In this document: piece after piece, positions 19,501 to 31,400 of the stretch
How positions within the stretch are numbered: position 1 is the stretch's first letter
Layout of the letters: the number at the start of each line of letters is the position of its first letter
NCBI GenBank assembly: GCA_016719945.1
Contig: JADJYE010000031.1
Location: 171,001 to 235,000, forward strand
Source of the DNA: Polyangiaceae bacterium
Lineage (GTDB): Bacteria; Myxococcota_A; Polyangia; Polyangiales; Polyangiaceae
Length of the DNA: 64,000 nucleotides
Direction: 5' to 3'
Notes under the pieces: generated by a model
Seen by the model: only the letters and a program-made list of their open reading frames with translations
Told to the model about the DNA's origin: nothing
Database searches by the model: none
Position numbers and translations under genes: made by a program

Positions 19501-19779
19501 CCGACGCGCCTCGCTGCCGACCGGTGGGCGAAACCTGGACCTCGTCAGCAACCCCCCATTCTCGCGAGCCGTTGCTTTCCTCCGAGGCGTGGAAGTCGAT
19601 GTTTAACCTGCCTCGCGCTTGGCCGCGTTGCCCGCGGGAGACTCTCCGCAGACGACGCGCCACTAGACCCATCACGATGCTGTTTCGACGCGTGATGGGC
19701 CCGCCCAGCTGACGACTGCTCGTTTGGTGGAGGTGGGGTCGAGAGAACGCGCACCAACCGCTCAGGATTCCAAAGGAAA

Positions 19780-20773
19780 ATGAGAGCGAACTCGATGAAG
19801 CCCCGGTGGCTCCCTGCAGACATCCTCGGAGTCGAAACCGTCGCTTGCGCCGTCGTCGGCTCGGCGCCCTCGTCGGATGCAACCGCAACAAGCAAGAGGC
19901 GATTCTTCTAGCCAACCAAGCGGACAACCTCCGCCAAGGCGACAAGCCCGCCGCGATCGAGAAGCTCGATGAAGCGACGCGCCTCGACCCAGACAACCAC
20001 CACATCTGGTTCAAGCTCGCCTCGGTCTACGAGGACAAGGAAGACTGGCAGAAGATGGCAGAGGCGCTGCAGAGCGATCTCGGCCGACGAGCGTGAAGGA
20101 GGACGGCGACTGGGCCAGCTACCACGCGAAGCGGGGCTTTTTCTCGAGCGGATCGCGCAAGCGAAGCAGGAGCCGAAGGCTCGCACCGACGCGTACGAGG
20201 AGGCGAAGGCGCCGTACACGAAGTGCATCGAGCTCGATGAGAACTACGCCGACTGCTACCACCACCTCGGCCACGTCTACCTGTGGACCGACGACGAGCA
20301 GAAGGCGCTGCAGTTCTTCACTGACGCGATCGCCCACGATCCGGACGCGGTGCGCTACTACCCGCCGCTCGCGGAGCTCTACATCAACCTGTTCATGGAG
20401 GATGTAGCGATGAAGGTCCTCCAGGAGGGGAAGAGCCGCGCCAAGCCGTCGACGAACGACAAGCGTGAGGCGAGGGGCATGTTCTACATCCACATCATGC
20501 TCGCCGACCTGCTCCAGCGTAACGGGGACTATCCGACCGCCGCCGCCGGAGCTCCGAGTCTGCCAAGGCGATCGACCTGGGGACGGACGCCGAGGAGAAC
20601 GTGAACATCCTCTACAACCTCGGCGTCGTGTACGCACAGACGAACCAGATCCAGAAGGCGATCGAGAACCCAAGGGGTTCGCCGTCCGCTGCAAGGGCCA
20701 GGTCGCCGCCCGATTCCCGGAGGAGTGCGACAACACCACATCGCTCCTCGCGAAGCACAACGCACCGCAGTGA
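19780..20773 (+). pseudogene. TPR lipoprotein of the gliding locus (six frameshifts)
   Basis: Pieced together across frames, this is a lipoprotein of about 330 residues. It starts MRANSMKPRWL, reaches a lipobox LGALVGC, then shows TPR repeats: NQADNLRQGDKPAAIEKLDE, IWFKLASVYEDKEDWQKMAE, CYHHLGHVYLWTDDEQKALQ and ILYNLGVVYAQTNQIQKAIE. It ends FPEECDNTTSLLAKHNAPQ at TGA 20773. Frame changes fall near 19858, 20085, 20095, 20140, 20555 and 20670. The signal-peptide core carries Asp and Glu residues where hydrophobic ones are expected, so substitutions may be wrong too. In M. xanthus additional TPR proteins lie between gltG and gltI, so this is likely a Glt accessory, but I do not assign a symbol. 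Start could be ATG 19780 or 19795. Confidence 0.6.
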
Positions 20774-22200
20774 CCGACCAGCGAGGGGCGACGCCGAGGC
20801 GTTGCCCCGAGCCGGTCCGGGTAGGGCGACCATCGAGCCCTGCCCACCTCTCGGGTGGGGTCTCCCCACTCCAAGCAACGATACGCGACGTGAAGGCCTG
20901 AGGCCGAGGGATCCATGGATCTTGCGCAGCGGCTGACGATTCTCGAATCCGTTCACGATTGGCACACGCTCGTCGAAGAGCTCGAAAAGGCCATCTCCGC
21001 CGAGAGCGACGCGACGCGGAAGGCGTCGCTGTTCCTCCGCCTCGGCCGCGTCCTCGAAGAGCGGTTCCTCAACGGCGTGAGGGCCCTGAAGCATTTCCAA
21101 GAGGCCTACAAGCTGAGCCCTGCGCTGCTCGAGGCTCTCGAGCGGGCGCGCGCCGTGTACTGGGAGCTCGGCAAGTCGCCGATGGTGCAGAAGCTGCTCG
21201 ATATCGAGCTGCGGAGCATCGAGGGCGCAGAGTCCGTCCCGTTGCTCATCGAGCTCGGCGATGTGCTCACGGATGCTGGGGACCACGAGCGGGCGATGGC
21301 CACGTACGCGAAGGCGCTGGGAGCCTCGAGGGTACGAGCGACGCCGCTCGCGGCGGCCTGGCCGACGCCCAGCTGGATTCCGAGTCGTGGGTTGCCCCTA
21401 CGTCGGGGAGCTCATCGCGCAAGCTCAACAAGAGCAGGGCGCCGAGGCCTGCCGAACCTACATGCGCGCGGCGCGAATCGCGAAGCGGTTCGAATCGAAC
21501 GAGTACGAGGGGCTGCTCGCGAAGGCCTATGAAGCGAACCCGCTCGATCGCCAGGTAGCAGCGGCGTTCGAAGGGATCCTCGTCGGCTCCGACCGCTCGG
21601 CCCAGCTCGAGGCTCTGCAGAGCGACTACGTCGAGGCCCTGACGCAGCGCGGCCGCGCGCAGGCGTCCTTCCGCTTCGGCACCCGCTGGGCAACGCGCCA
21701 TCAGAACGTCGAGATCGGCGCCAAGTTCCTCGAGGGGGCCCTCGCGGCCGACCCGCATCGCGACGCTGCGCTGAGCTTCCTCAAGGAGCTGTGGGGCACG
21801 AAGGACGGCAACTGGGAGCGTGTGCTCTCGGTCGCCGAGAAGGCCGCGGGCGCCAAGGATCCTCCCGTGTTCGCGGTGGCCCAAGCGGGCCTGGTCGCGT
21901 GGCGCAACATGGGCAACCTCATGCGCGCGCGCGGCTGGTTCGAGAAGCTCGCGGCCCTCGCGCCGGAGCACCCTGCGGTCGGCGCCTTCGAGATCCAGAT
22001 CGGCGGGAAGCTCGGGGCGGGCTCCCCCGCCGACGAGGCAGCGGCGGACGAGGCGATCGACGTCCACACGAGCGAGCCGCCTCCCGAGGTTGTCGCGGAG
22101 GCAGCGGTACGCGACGAGGAGACCGCGCTACCTTCGCCGACGGAGTCCGAGCCGGCCGCGCCTCCTGCAGAAGCAGGGGACGAGCCTCGCTGCAGACGCT

Positions 22201-22308
22201 GAGCCTCTTGCTGCAGAGGCAGAGCCTGCTGCACAGGCAGAGCCTGCTGCACAGGCAGAGCCTGCTGCAGAGGCAGAGCCTGCTGCAGAGGCAGGGCCTG
22301 CTTCGCAG
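22201..22308 (+). repeat. 18-bp tandem repeat, six units, in the gltI linker
   Basis: Six consecutive 18-base units with consensus GCAGAGCCTGCTGCAGAG (inner units 22219, 22237, 22255 and 22273 are near-identical; the first and last are diverged). In frame they encode AEPAAQ or AEPAAE, a flexible or semi-rigid linker between the N-terminal TPR block and the main array. Copy number could vary between strains. Confidence 0.85.
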
Positions 22309-22379
22309 GATCCTGTCGCCGCAGAGGAGCCGACGCACGCCTCGAGCCCGAGGCCGCTGTCGCCGAGCCTCAGCCGGCG

Positions 22380-22430
22380 GCTGCGCCCGCGGCCCCCCCG
22401 GCTGCGCCCGCGGCCCCCCCGGCTGCGCCC
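22380..22430 (+). repeat. 21-bp tandem repeat with C7 runs in the gltI linker
   Basis: Two exact copies (22380-22400 and 22401-22421) of a unit starting GCTGCGCCCGCGG and ending in a run of seven C, plus nine bases of a third copy. It encodes Ala/Pro (APAAPPA-like) and extends the linker. The C7 homopolymers are obvious places for indel error or true slippage. Confidence 0.8.
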
Positions 22431-25400
22431 GAGCCGGCTGGCGCCGACCCCGCAAAGATCGCGGAGCTGAGGCAAAAGCTCGAGAAGCTCCAGGCCGCGA
22501 AGCGCATGACGGAGTACGTCAAGGTGCTCGTCGAGCTGGGTGACGCCGTGGCCGACCCCGACGAGAAGGTCGCGCTCTTTCTGGAGGCGGCCGAGGCTCT
22601 GCACGACGAAGTTCCCGAACGCGGCCGAGGCCGTGAAGTGCTTCGAGGCCGTGCTCGCGCTGGACGAGAACAACCAGCTCGCCATCGAGCACCTCCGCGC
22701 GACGTACGAGAAGCGCCGAGACTGGGAGAAGCTCATCGGCCTCATGAAGCGCGAGGCCGCCGCGCTCCCCTTTACGGGCACGAGCGGAGCGCGAAGTTCC
22801 TCGAGATCGCGAAGGTCGCGAACGAGCGCGTCAAGAAGCCCGATGTCTGCATCGAGCCTGGACCGAGGTGCTCGAGAACGACGCCGAGAATGCCGAGGCG
22901 CTCAACGCGCTCGCGGGGCTGTTCGAGCGCTCGAAGGAGTGGGAGAAGCTCGCAGGCGTCCTCGAGCGGCAGAGCGAGGTCGCCGACGACTCAGCCACGC
23001 AAGAAGCCATCTTCAAGAAGCTGGGGCAGCTCTACGGCGACCGGCTCAACGACGACCAGAAGGCCGTCGATTCGTGGCGCAAGCTGCTCGCGATCAACCC
23101 GAACGACCGCACGGCGCAAGAGGCCCTCAAGAAGAAGTACCTCGCCCTCGGCATGTGGGACGATCTCGAGGTCTTTTACGCCGAGAGCGGCAAGTGGGAC
23201 GAGTTCATCCGCCTGCTCGAGACCCAGGAGTCGAAGGAGACGGACGAGAGCGCGAAAATCTCGCTTCTGGTCAAGACCGCCCAGCTGTGGGTGACGCAGA
23301 AGGGCAAGCTCGATCGCGCGGCGCGTGCGTACGAGAAGGTGCTCACCATCGACGCGACTCACCTCGGCGCGGCCGAGGCGCTGATCCCGATTTACCAGCA
23401 AGCGAACAACCCGAAGGGGCTCGCCGCGGCCATCGAGGTGAAGCTCAAGCACGACGTCGAGGGTGAGGAGCGGCTGGCGCTCCTGCGCGAGGTCGCGGGT
23501 CTCTACGAGACGAAGCTGAAGGATCCCGAGCGAGCGTTCGAGCGCTACCTCGCCGCCTTCGAGCTGGCCCCCACCGACGAGCGCTGCGTCGAGGACGTCG
23601 AGCGCGCGGCGCGGGTCACGACTGGCTGGGAGGCGCTCATCACCTCCTACAACCGCGCGATCGAGGCCGCCGAGTCTGCGAACGACGCGGAGCTCGCGAT
23701 CACGCTCCACCTGCGCCTCGGGCGCGTCCTCGTCGACGAGGTCGGCCGCATCGATCCTGCTCTCGAGCAGTTCCGGAGCGGTGTACGAGCGAGACGCGGA
23801 GAACCAAGAAGCGATCGGCGCCCTCGAGCGGCTCTACCGCCAGACGCAGCGTCACGCGGAGCTGCTGGGGATCTACGAGAAGAAGCGAGACCTCGCGGCT
23901 GAGCCGGAGGAGCGCCGCGCGATCCTCTTCCAGATCGCCCGCCTGTACGAGAACGAGCTCGGCAACCCGCGCGCGGCCATCGACACGTACCGTCAGGTCC
24001 TCGAAGACAACGAGCGCGACCCGGACGCGCTCGCCGCGCTCGACCGCCTCTACCGCGAGCAGAGCGACTGGGAGCCCTACGTCGAGATCCTTCGCGCGCG
24101 GATCGAGCTCGATAACACCGAAGAGGCGCTGATCGATCTCAAGTACCGCCTCGGCTCGACGCTCGAGAAGCACCTCGGTGACGCCGCGGGCGCGCTCGAG
24201 AACTACCGCGAGATCCTCTTCATCGAACAGACCAACGAGCCCGCGCGCGTCGCGCTCGAGAACCTGCTCCAGAACCCGGAGCTTCGAGCCGAGACCGCCG
24301 CGATCCTCCAGGAGATCTACGAGGTCCAAGCCGATTGGCCGAAGCTCGTCGGCGCCCTCGAGATCCTCGCCGAGGCTGAGGCCGACGGCGCTCGCCGGGT
24401 CGGGCTGCTGCGCAAGGTAGGGCGTGTCGCCGCCGAGAACCTCGAGGACCTGCCGAAGGCGATCGACGCCCTCGCGCGGGCCCTGCGCGAGGACCCCACG
24501 AGCAACGAGACGCTCGTGGAGCTCGAGCAGCTCGCCGGACAGGCGGGCGCTTGGGATCGTCTGGAGACCATCCTGTCGGAGATCGCCGAGAGCCTCGGCG
24601 ATCCGCAGCTCGCACGCTCGTACTGGATGCGGCTCGCCGCCATCGACGAGCGGCTGGGGAAGGTCGACGAGGCCGCGCAGCGCTACCTCAAGGTGCTGGG
24701 GATCGACGCCGCCGACCACGAGGCGCTCACCTCGATGGACGCCCTCTACCGCCGCACCGAGCGTTGGGAGGACCTCATCGGCGTCTACCGTCGTCGCATC
24801 GATCTCGCCGAGGAGACCCCCGACCGCGAGGCGCTCTACAGCCAGATGGCGTCCGTCCAGGAAGAGAAGCTCGGCCGCCCCGACGACGCGATCGCCTCGT
24901 ATCGAAGTGTGCTCTCTCTCGAGCCGACCAGCGCGGTGGCGCTCACTGCGCTCGACGGGCTCTTCACCAGGCAAGGGAAGTGGGACGAGCTCGCCGAGAA
25001 CCTCGAGGCGCAGCTGCAGCTCGCCGAGAGCGAAGAGGCGCAGACCGGGCTCATGCTGCGACTCGGCGACCTGCGCGAGACGCGAATGAACCAGGTCGAG
25101 ACCGCGATCGACATCTATCGTGAGGTCCTCGAGCGCGACTCGGAGAACGCCGCGGCGCTCGCGGCGCTCGAGCGGCTCGGCAAGACGCCCGAGCACGAGC
25201 TCTCCATCTCCGAGATCCTAGAGCCGCTCTATCGGCAGACGGGCGACTGGCAGAAGCTCGTCGGCGTCTACGAGGTCCAGGTCCGGCGCAGCGACGATCC
25301 GAGCCGGCGCGTCGAGCTTCTCCATCAGATCGCCACACTCTACGAGGACGCCGGCGGAGACGCCGACTCCGCGTTCGACACGTTCGGTCGCGCCCTCGCC

Positions 25401-28400
25401 GAGGACCCCACCTCCGAGGACACGAAGCAGGGCCTCGATCGCCTCGCCCGCGCCACCGATCGCCACGCCGATCTCGCGAAGGTCTTCGAGGAGCGGGCGG
25501 CCGCGCAGCTGATCGGTGGCACCAACGTCGATGACGAGGCCACCGCGGTAAGCGACCCCACCGTCGCCGTCGATCTCTTCATGATGGCAGCGCGCGTCTA
25601 CGAGAACGATCTCGGCGCGGCCGAGCCGGCGATCCTGCACTACCGCAAGGTGCTCGAGATCGATCCGACGAACCTCGCGGCCGCGGAGTCCCTCGAACGG
25701 ATCTTCCGCGCGTCCGAGCGGTACGCAGAGCTCTCGCAGGTGCTGCAACAGAAGGCCGACATCCTCGACGGGCTGCCCGAGAAGAAGGGCGCCCTGTTCC
25801 AGGCCGCTTCGATCGAGGAAGACGTGCTGAACCGGCACGAGGCAGCGGTCGCTGTGTACCGCAAGATCCTCGAGCTCGATCAGGACGAGCTGCGCGCGAT
25901 CGACGCGCTCATCAAGCTGTACCTGTCGCACTCGCGGTGGAGCGATCTGCTCGCCGTCTACGTGTCGAAGGCGGACCTGGTCCAAGACCTCGATCAGAAG
26001 AAGGACATCTATTACCAGGTCGGCGCGGTCTACGAGCGTGAGCTCAACGACGTGCCCCAGGCGATCGAGACGTACAAGCGCGTGCTCGAGATCGACCCGG
26101 CAGACCTGCAGGCGCTCTCGCGGCTCGACGTCCTCTATCAGATGGCGGAGAACTGGCTCGAGCTGCTCAGCGTCCTGCAACAGGAGGCGGAGCTGGCGGC
26201 CGATTCGGCGCAGTCGATAAGCTTCCAGTATCGCATCGCCGAGCTGTACGAGAAGCGGCTCGACGACCTCGCCCGGGCGATCGAGCTCTATCGCGATCTG
26301 CTCCAGCAGATGTCGGACCACGAGCCGACGATCGCGGCGTTGGAGGGCATCAAGAACGGGCCGCGCGAGGCGCTCGCGGCGGCGCTCGTCCTCGAGCCGA
26401 TCTACGACGCGACCGGGGAGTGGAAGCGCCTCGTTAGCGTCCTCGAGGTCCAGGTCTCGCACGCCGAAGACACCTTCGCGAAGGTCGACCTGCTGCACCG
26501 CATCGCTCGCCTCGAGGAGGAGATGCTCGGGGATCACAACGCGTCGTTCGACGTGTATGCCCGCGCCGTCACGCTGGACGTGACCAACGAAGAGTCGCTC
26601 GGCTCGCTCGAGCGCATCGCGTCCGCCGTGGGGCGTTGGCCCGAGGTGGCCGCCCTGTACGACAGGCAGCTCGTCGGCCTCCGCGAGGAGCAGCCGGAGC
26701 GGTTCGTCGAGCTCGGGCTTCGCCTCGCCCAGATCTTCGAAACCCAGCTCGAGGACATCGACAACGCGATCGCGAGGTACCGCCTCGTGCTCGAGGTCGA
26801 TCCCGAGAACTGGCAAGCGATCAGCTCCCTCGACCGGCTGCTCGTGCTGATGGAGCGCTGGACGGAGCTCGTCCCCGTGCTCGCCCGAGAGTCCGAGATC
26901 GGGCACACGCCCGACGACATCCTCAACTTCAAGTACCGCCTCGGCCAGGTCCACCAGACCCGGCTTCAAGACCTGACGTCGGCCATCCAGAGCTACCGCG
27001 AGGTCCTCGCGGCGGCGCCGGAGCACGTCGAGACGCTCGAGGCGCTCGAGCAGCTCTTCGCGACCGGGGTGCACCAGCTCGAGATCGGTGAGATCCTCGA
27101 GCCGCTCTACCAAACGGCAGGTGAGTGGGACAAGCTCGGCACCGTGCTCGAGGCCGAGCTCGCGCACAAGAAGGAGCGCGAAGAGCGCGTCGCGATGTTC
27201 TACCGCATCGCGGAGCTCCAAGAAGAGAAGCTCATCTCGCTCGACGGCGCGCTCGGCGTCTACATCCGCTCTCTGAAGGAGTACCCCGACGACGACAAGA
27301 CGCTCGACGAGTGCGAGCGGCTCGCGGCGTCGACCGACGGGGGCTGGGAGTCGCTCGCCAACGCGTACGCCGACGTGCTCGAGCTGCACAACGACAAGGC
27401 GGTCCAGGCCGCCGTGGGCAAACGCCTCGCGCGCGTCTTCGAGGAAGAGCTCGGCGACATCTCCAACGCGGAGCGCACCTACAGGTACGTGCTCGGCGTC
27501 GAGGCGCTCGACGTCGAGGCGCTCACCCAGCTGGACCGCATCTACACCTCCCTCGAGCAGTGGCCCGAGCTCGCGCAGGTCCTCGAGCAGCGGCTGCTCG
27601 CGACGAAGGACAGCCTCGAGCTCGTGGAGCTTCACCTCCGGCTCGGCGAGGTCTACGAGGACCGGCTCCGAGACGAGTCGGGCGTCGGACAGCTCGACGA
27701 CGCGACGCGCGTCTACCGCCGCGTGTTCGACGAGCTCGACCCGCCGAACGAGGCGGCGATCCTCGCGCTCGAGCGCATCTACAACCAGCGCGGGCAATGG
27801 CCGGAGCTGAAGGGTGTGCTCGAGCGCCAGCTCGAGCACGCCTCCGGCGACAGCGAAGAGGCCGATATTCGGGCCAAGATGGCCAACCTCCTCGCCGACC
27901 GGCTCAACGACATGCCGCGCGCGGTCGACACCTGGAAGCGGGTGCTCGATCTTCGCGGGGACGACCCCGAGGCGCTGCACGGCCTCGCGAATCTCCACGA
28001 GCGTCTGTCCGAGTGGGCCGAGCTCACGGACGTCCTCGGACGGCACTTCGACATCGCGACGGAGGACGACGAGCGCGTCGCCGTGCTGCTCCGCAGGGCG
28101 CGCCTGTTCGAAGGCCAGCTGCAGAGAGACGACTCCGCGCTCGAGGACTACCAGCGCGCGCTCGACATCCAATACGACAACGCGGACGCGCTCTACGCGA
28201 TCAGCGCGATCTGGCGTCGCCGTAACGATCCTCAGCAGCTCGTAGAGTCCTTGCACCAGACGGTCGATCGCGCTGGCGAGCGGCTGACGCCGGAGCAGAA
28301 CGTCGCGCTCTTCCGAGAGATCGCCGAGACCTATCAGAACGTCCTCGGCCAGCCGTTCGAGGCGATCGACGCCTGGCGCAGGCTGCTCGCGATCGACCCG

Positions 28401-31400
28401 CGCGACTTCTCGGCGATGAGCAACCTCGAGACCCTGCTGCGGGCCGAGGAGCGCTGGGAGGAGGTCATCGAGGTCAAGATGGGGCGCGCTCGTGTGCTCC
28501 CCGACCCCGGCGAGCAGATCCGGGAGTACCTCGAGGTGGCCTCGCTCTGGGAGCAGCGCGTAGGTGACCCCGACAAGGGCACGCCGGCGTACGAGGCGAT
28601 CCTTCAGATCGACGAAGCCCACGACCAGGCGTTCTTCGCCCTCGAGAAGCTCCATTCCACCGCGAAGCGCGGTGAGCCGCTGATCGAGCTCTACCTCGCG
28701 CGCCTCGACACCCGCGACGACGTCCACGACAAGACCGAGATCCTGCGAAAGGTCGCCAGGGTCTTCGAGGAGGAGCTGGAGGACAGGCCGCAGGCCTTCG
28801 ACGCGCTCGTGACCGCGTTCGAGATGGACGTCTTCGACAACGAGACGGCGAAGTATCTCGAGCGCGTCACCCACGCGACGAGCAAGTGGCCCGAGCTCAT
28901 GCCCGTCGTGAACGGCTGGCTCACGGCCGAGAGCGATCCAAGCCGCAAGATCCAGCTCTGCTTGCGCCTCGCCAAGTGGTACGCCGAGGATCTCAATCGG
29001 CAGGACTACGCGGACCCCTACTACCAGCAGGTCCACAAGCTCGACCCGAACAACGTCAACGCGCTTCGCCAGATGGCGAACCTGCGGCGCAAGATGGGCG
29101 AGTTCAAGCAGGAGGGCTTCTTCCTGCAGGAGGCCCTCAAGAACGCCGTCTCGGAGGGCGACCGCAAGGAGATCCAGACCGAGATCGGGCAGGTTTTGCA
29201 CCTCAAGATGAACGAGGTGGAGCAGGGCATCGTCTACTACCGCAAGGCCCTGGAGATCGACCCGAACTACGTGCCGGCGCTCGAGATGCTCGAGCGCATC
29301 TACACGGAGCGGGGCGCGAACGGTGAGCTCGTCGAGGTCCTCAACGCGAAGGCGAAGGGCCTCACGGATCCCGAGCAGGTCGCGGCGACGAAGCTGCGCG
29401 CGGCAGGCCTGTACGAGACGACGCTCGGCAACCCCGAACGGTCCGCGCAGGTCTATCGGGAGGTGCTCGAGGTGGACGCCGGCAACCTGCTCGCGATGCG
29501 CGGCCTCGAGCGCGTCTACGGTCAGCTGCAGCAGTGGACCGAGCTGGTGCAGGTGCTCGAGATGCAGCTCGACGTCGTCGCGACGGAGCGCGAGCGCATC
29601 GAGGCGCTGATGAAGATTGCTCGCATCCAAGAGGAGCTCTTCGTCAAGCCCGAGGCCGCCGCGACCCGCCTGGAGCAGGTGGTCGAGATCGACCCCAACT
29701 ACGAGCCGGCGTACGAGGGCCTCGCCCGCGCGTACCGCCAGCGGCGGCAGTGGCACGATCTCATCCAGACGTACGACCGCCACATCAACGCCACCATCGA
29801 TCGACCCAAGAAGATCGAGCTGTGGAGCGCGATGGCCGTCGTCTACTCGGACGAGCTCGAGGACGTCGAGAAGTCGATCGATGCGTACCTCAACGTCGTC
29901 GACACGGATCCGCAGCACATCCCGGCGCTCGAGGCGCTCGCCAAGCTCTACGAGAAGCAGGGCGATTCGTCGCGCGCCATCGACTACATGACGCGCGTCG
30001 CGGAGCTCACGACCGACGGCAAGCAGAAGGTCGAGATGTACTACCGCATCGGCCGCCAGCTCGACGAGAAGCTGGGCGACCGGATGTCGGCGCAGGACAA
30101 CTACGAGCGCGCGCTCGATCTCGAGCCGTCCCACCAGCCGACCCTCGCGGCGCTGCGCGCGATCGCAGCAGACGCGGGAGATTGGGACCGCGCGGCGCGG
30201 TACTCGACTCCGAGCAGATCGTCACCGAGGCCCCCCGCGTCCGCGCCAAGCTCCTCGTGGAGCTCGGCAAGATGCGCGACGAGATGCTCGGCGAGCACGA
30301 TCTCGCGATCCAGGCCTACGAGCTGGCGCTCCAGAGCGACCCGGACAACGAAGACGCGGCGCTGCCGCTCGTCAACGAGTACATCGCGAGGCAAGAGTGG
30401 GAGCGGGCCGAGCCCCTCAGCGAGATGCTGGTCAAGAAGGCCGGCAAGCGCGAGCGCTCGGAGCAGCACATGCTCCAGAACCTCTTCGGCAAGGTGCTCT
30501 CCGCGCTGAAGAACTGGCAGGGCGCGCTCAAGGCGTACCAGACCGCCAACCAGCTCGATCTCACCGATCAGGAGACGATCCGCGGCCTCGCCGAGGTGTG
30601 CTTCAACCTCCAAGACTGGCCCGGCGCGCTCACGAACTTCCAGAAGGTGCTGACCGCGCTCGAGGAGCACGACACCGAGCAGCGGGCGTACGTCTACTAC
30701 AAGCTCGGCTGCATCAAGCAGGCTCAGGGCCAGCCCAAGCAGGCGATCAACAACTTCGAGAAGGCGCTGCAGGTCGATCCGTCACACCGGCCGACGCTCG
30801 AGGCGATGGTCTCGCTGTACGACCAGGCGAAGGACTTCCAGCAGGTCTGCCACTACAAGCGCATCATCCTCGACAACGTGTTCGACGGTGAGGAGCGCTA
30901 CAAGATGCTCGTCGACATCGGCGACATTTGGGGCGATGGAGCGCGAGGCAAGACGTCGACGAAGGCCATCGAGGCCTATGACGAGGCCCTCGAGCTCAAG
31001 CCGACCGACCACGTCCTGCTCCACAAGATGCTGCAGGTCTGCCAGGCGGCGCAGCAATGGGAGCGGATGAACGACACGCTCCAGCGCATCGCGGACCTCG
31101 AGACCAACCCCGAGCGCAAGAGCAAATACTTCTTCACGATGGCGCAGATCTACCGCGACCATCTCCAGGATCCGGAGCGCGCCGTCGATCTGTTCAACTC
31201 GGCGCTCGATCTCAACCCGGCGTACCTCGAGGCGTTCGAGCGCATCAACAAGATCCTCACTGCCCAGAAGGACTTCAAGCAGCTCGAGCGGGCCTACCGC
31301 AAGATGCTGCACCGGCTCACGAGCTTCCAGCGTGACGAGGTCGGCACGCAGAAGAAGGTCGACGTGCTGTACAGCCTCTGGCACGCGCTCGGCCTCATCT

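Noticed and set aside
22201..22430. Possible CRISPR-like array
   Set aside because: Units are contiguous without spacers, 18 and 21 bp long, and encode an in-frame protein linker.
25218..30134. Open frame of 1,638 codons on the minus strand opposite gltI
   Set aside because: It mirrors the codon-position bias of the TPR array on the plus strand. The translation is low-complexity Leu/Val/Arg/Asp with no domains or signal, and the plus frame shows clear TPR repeats.
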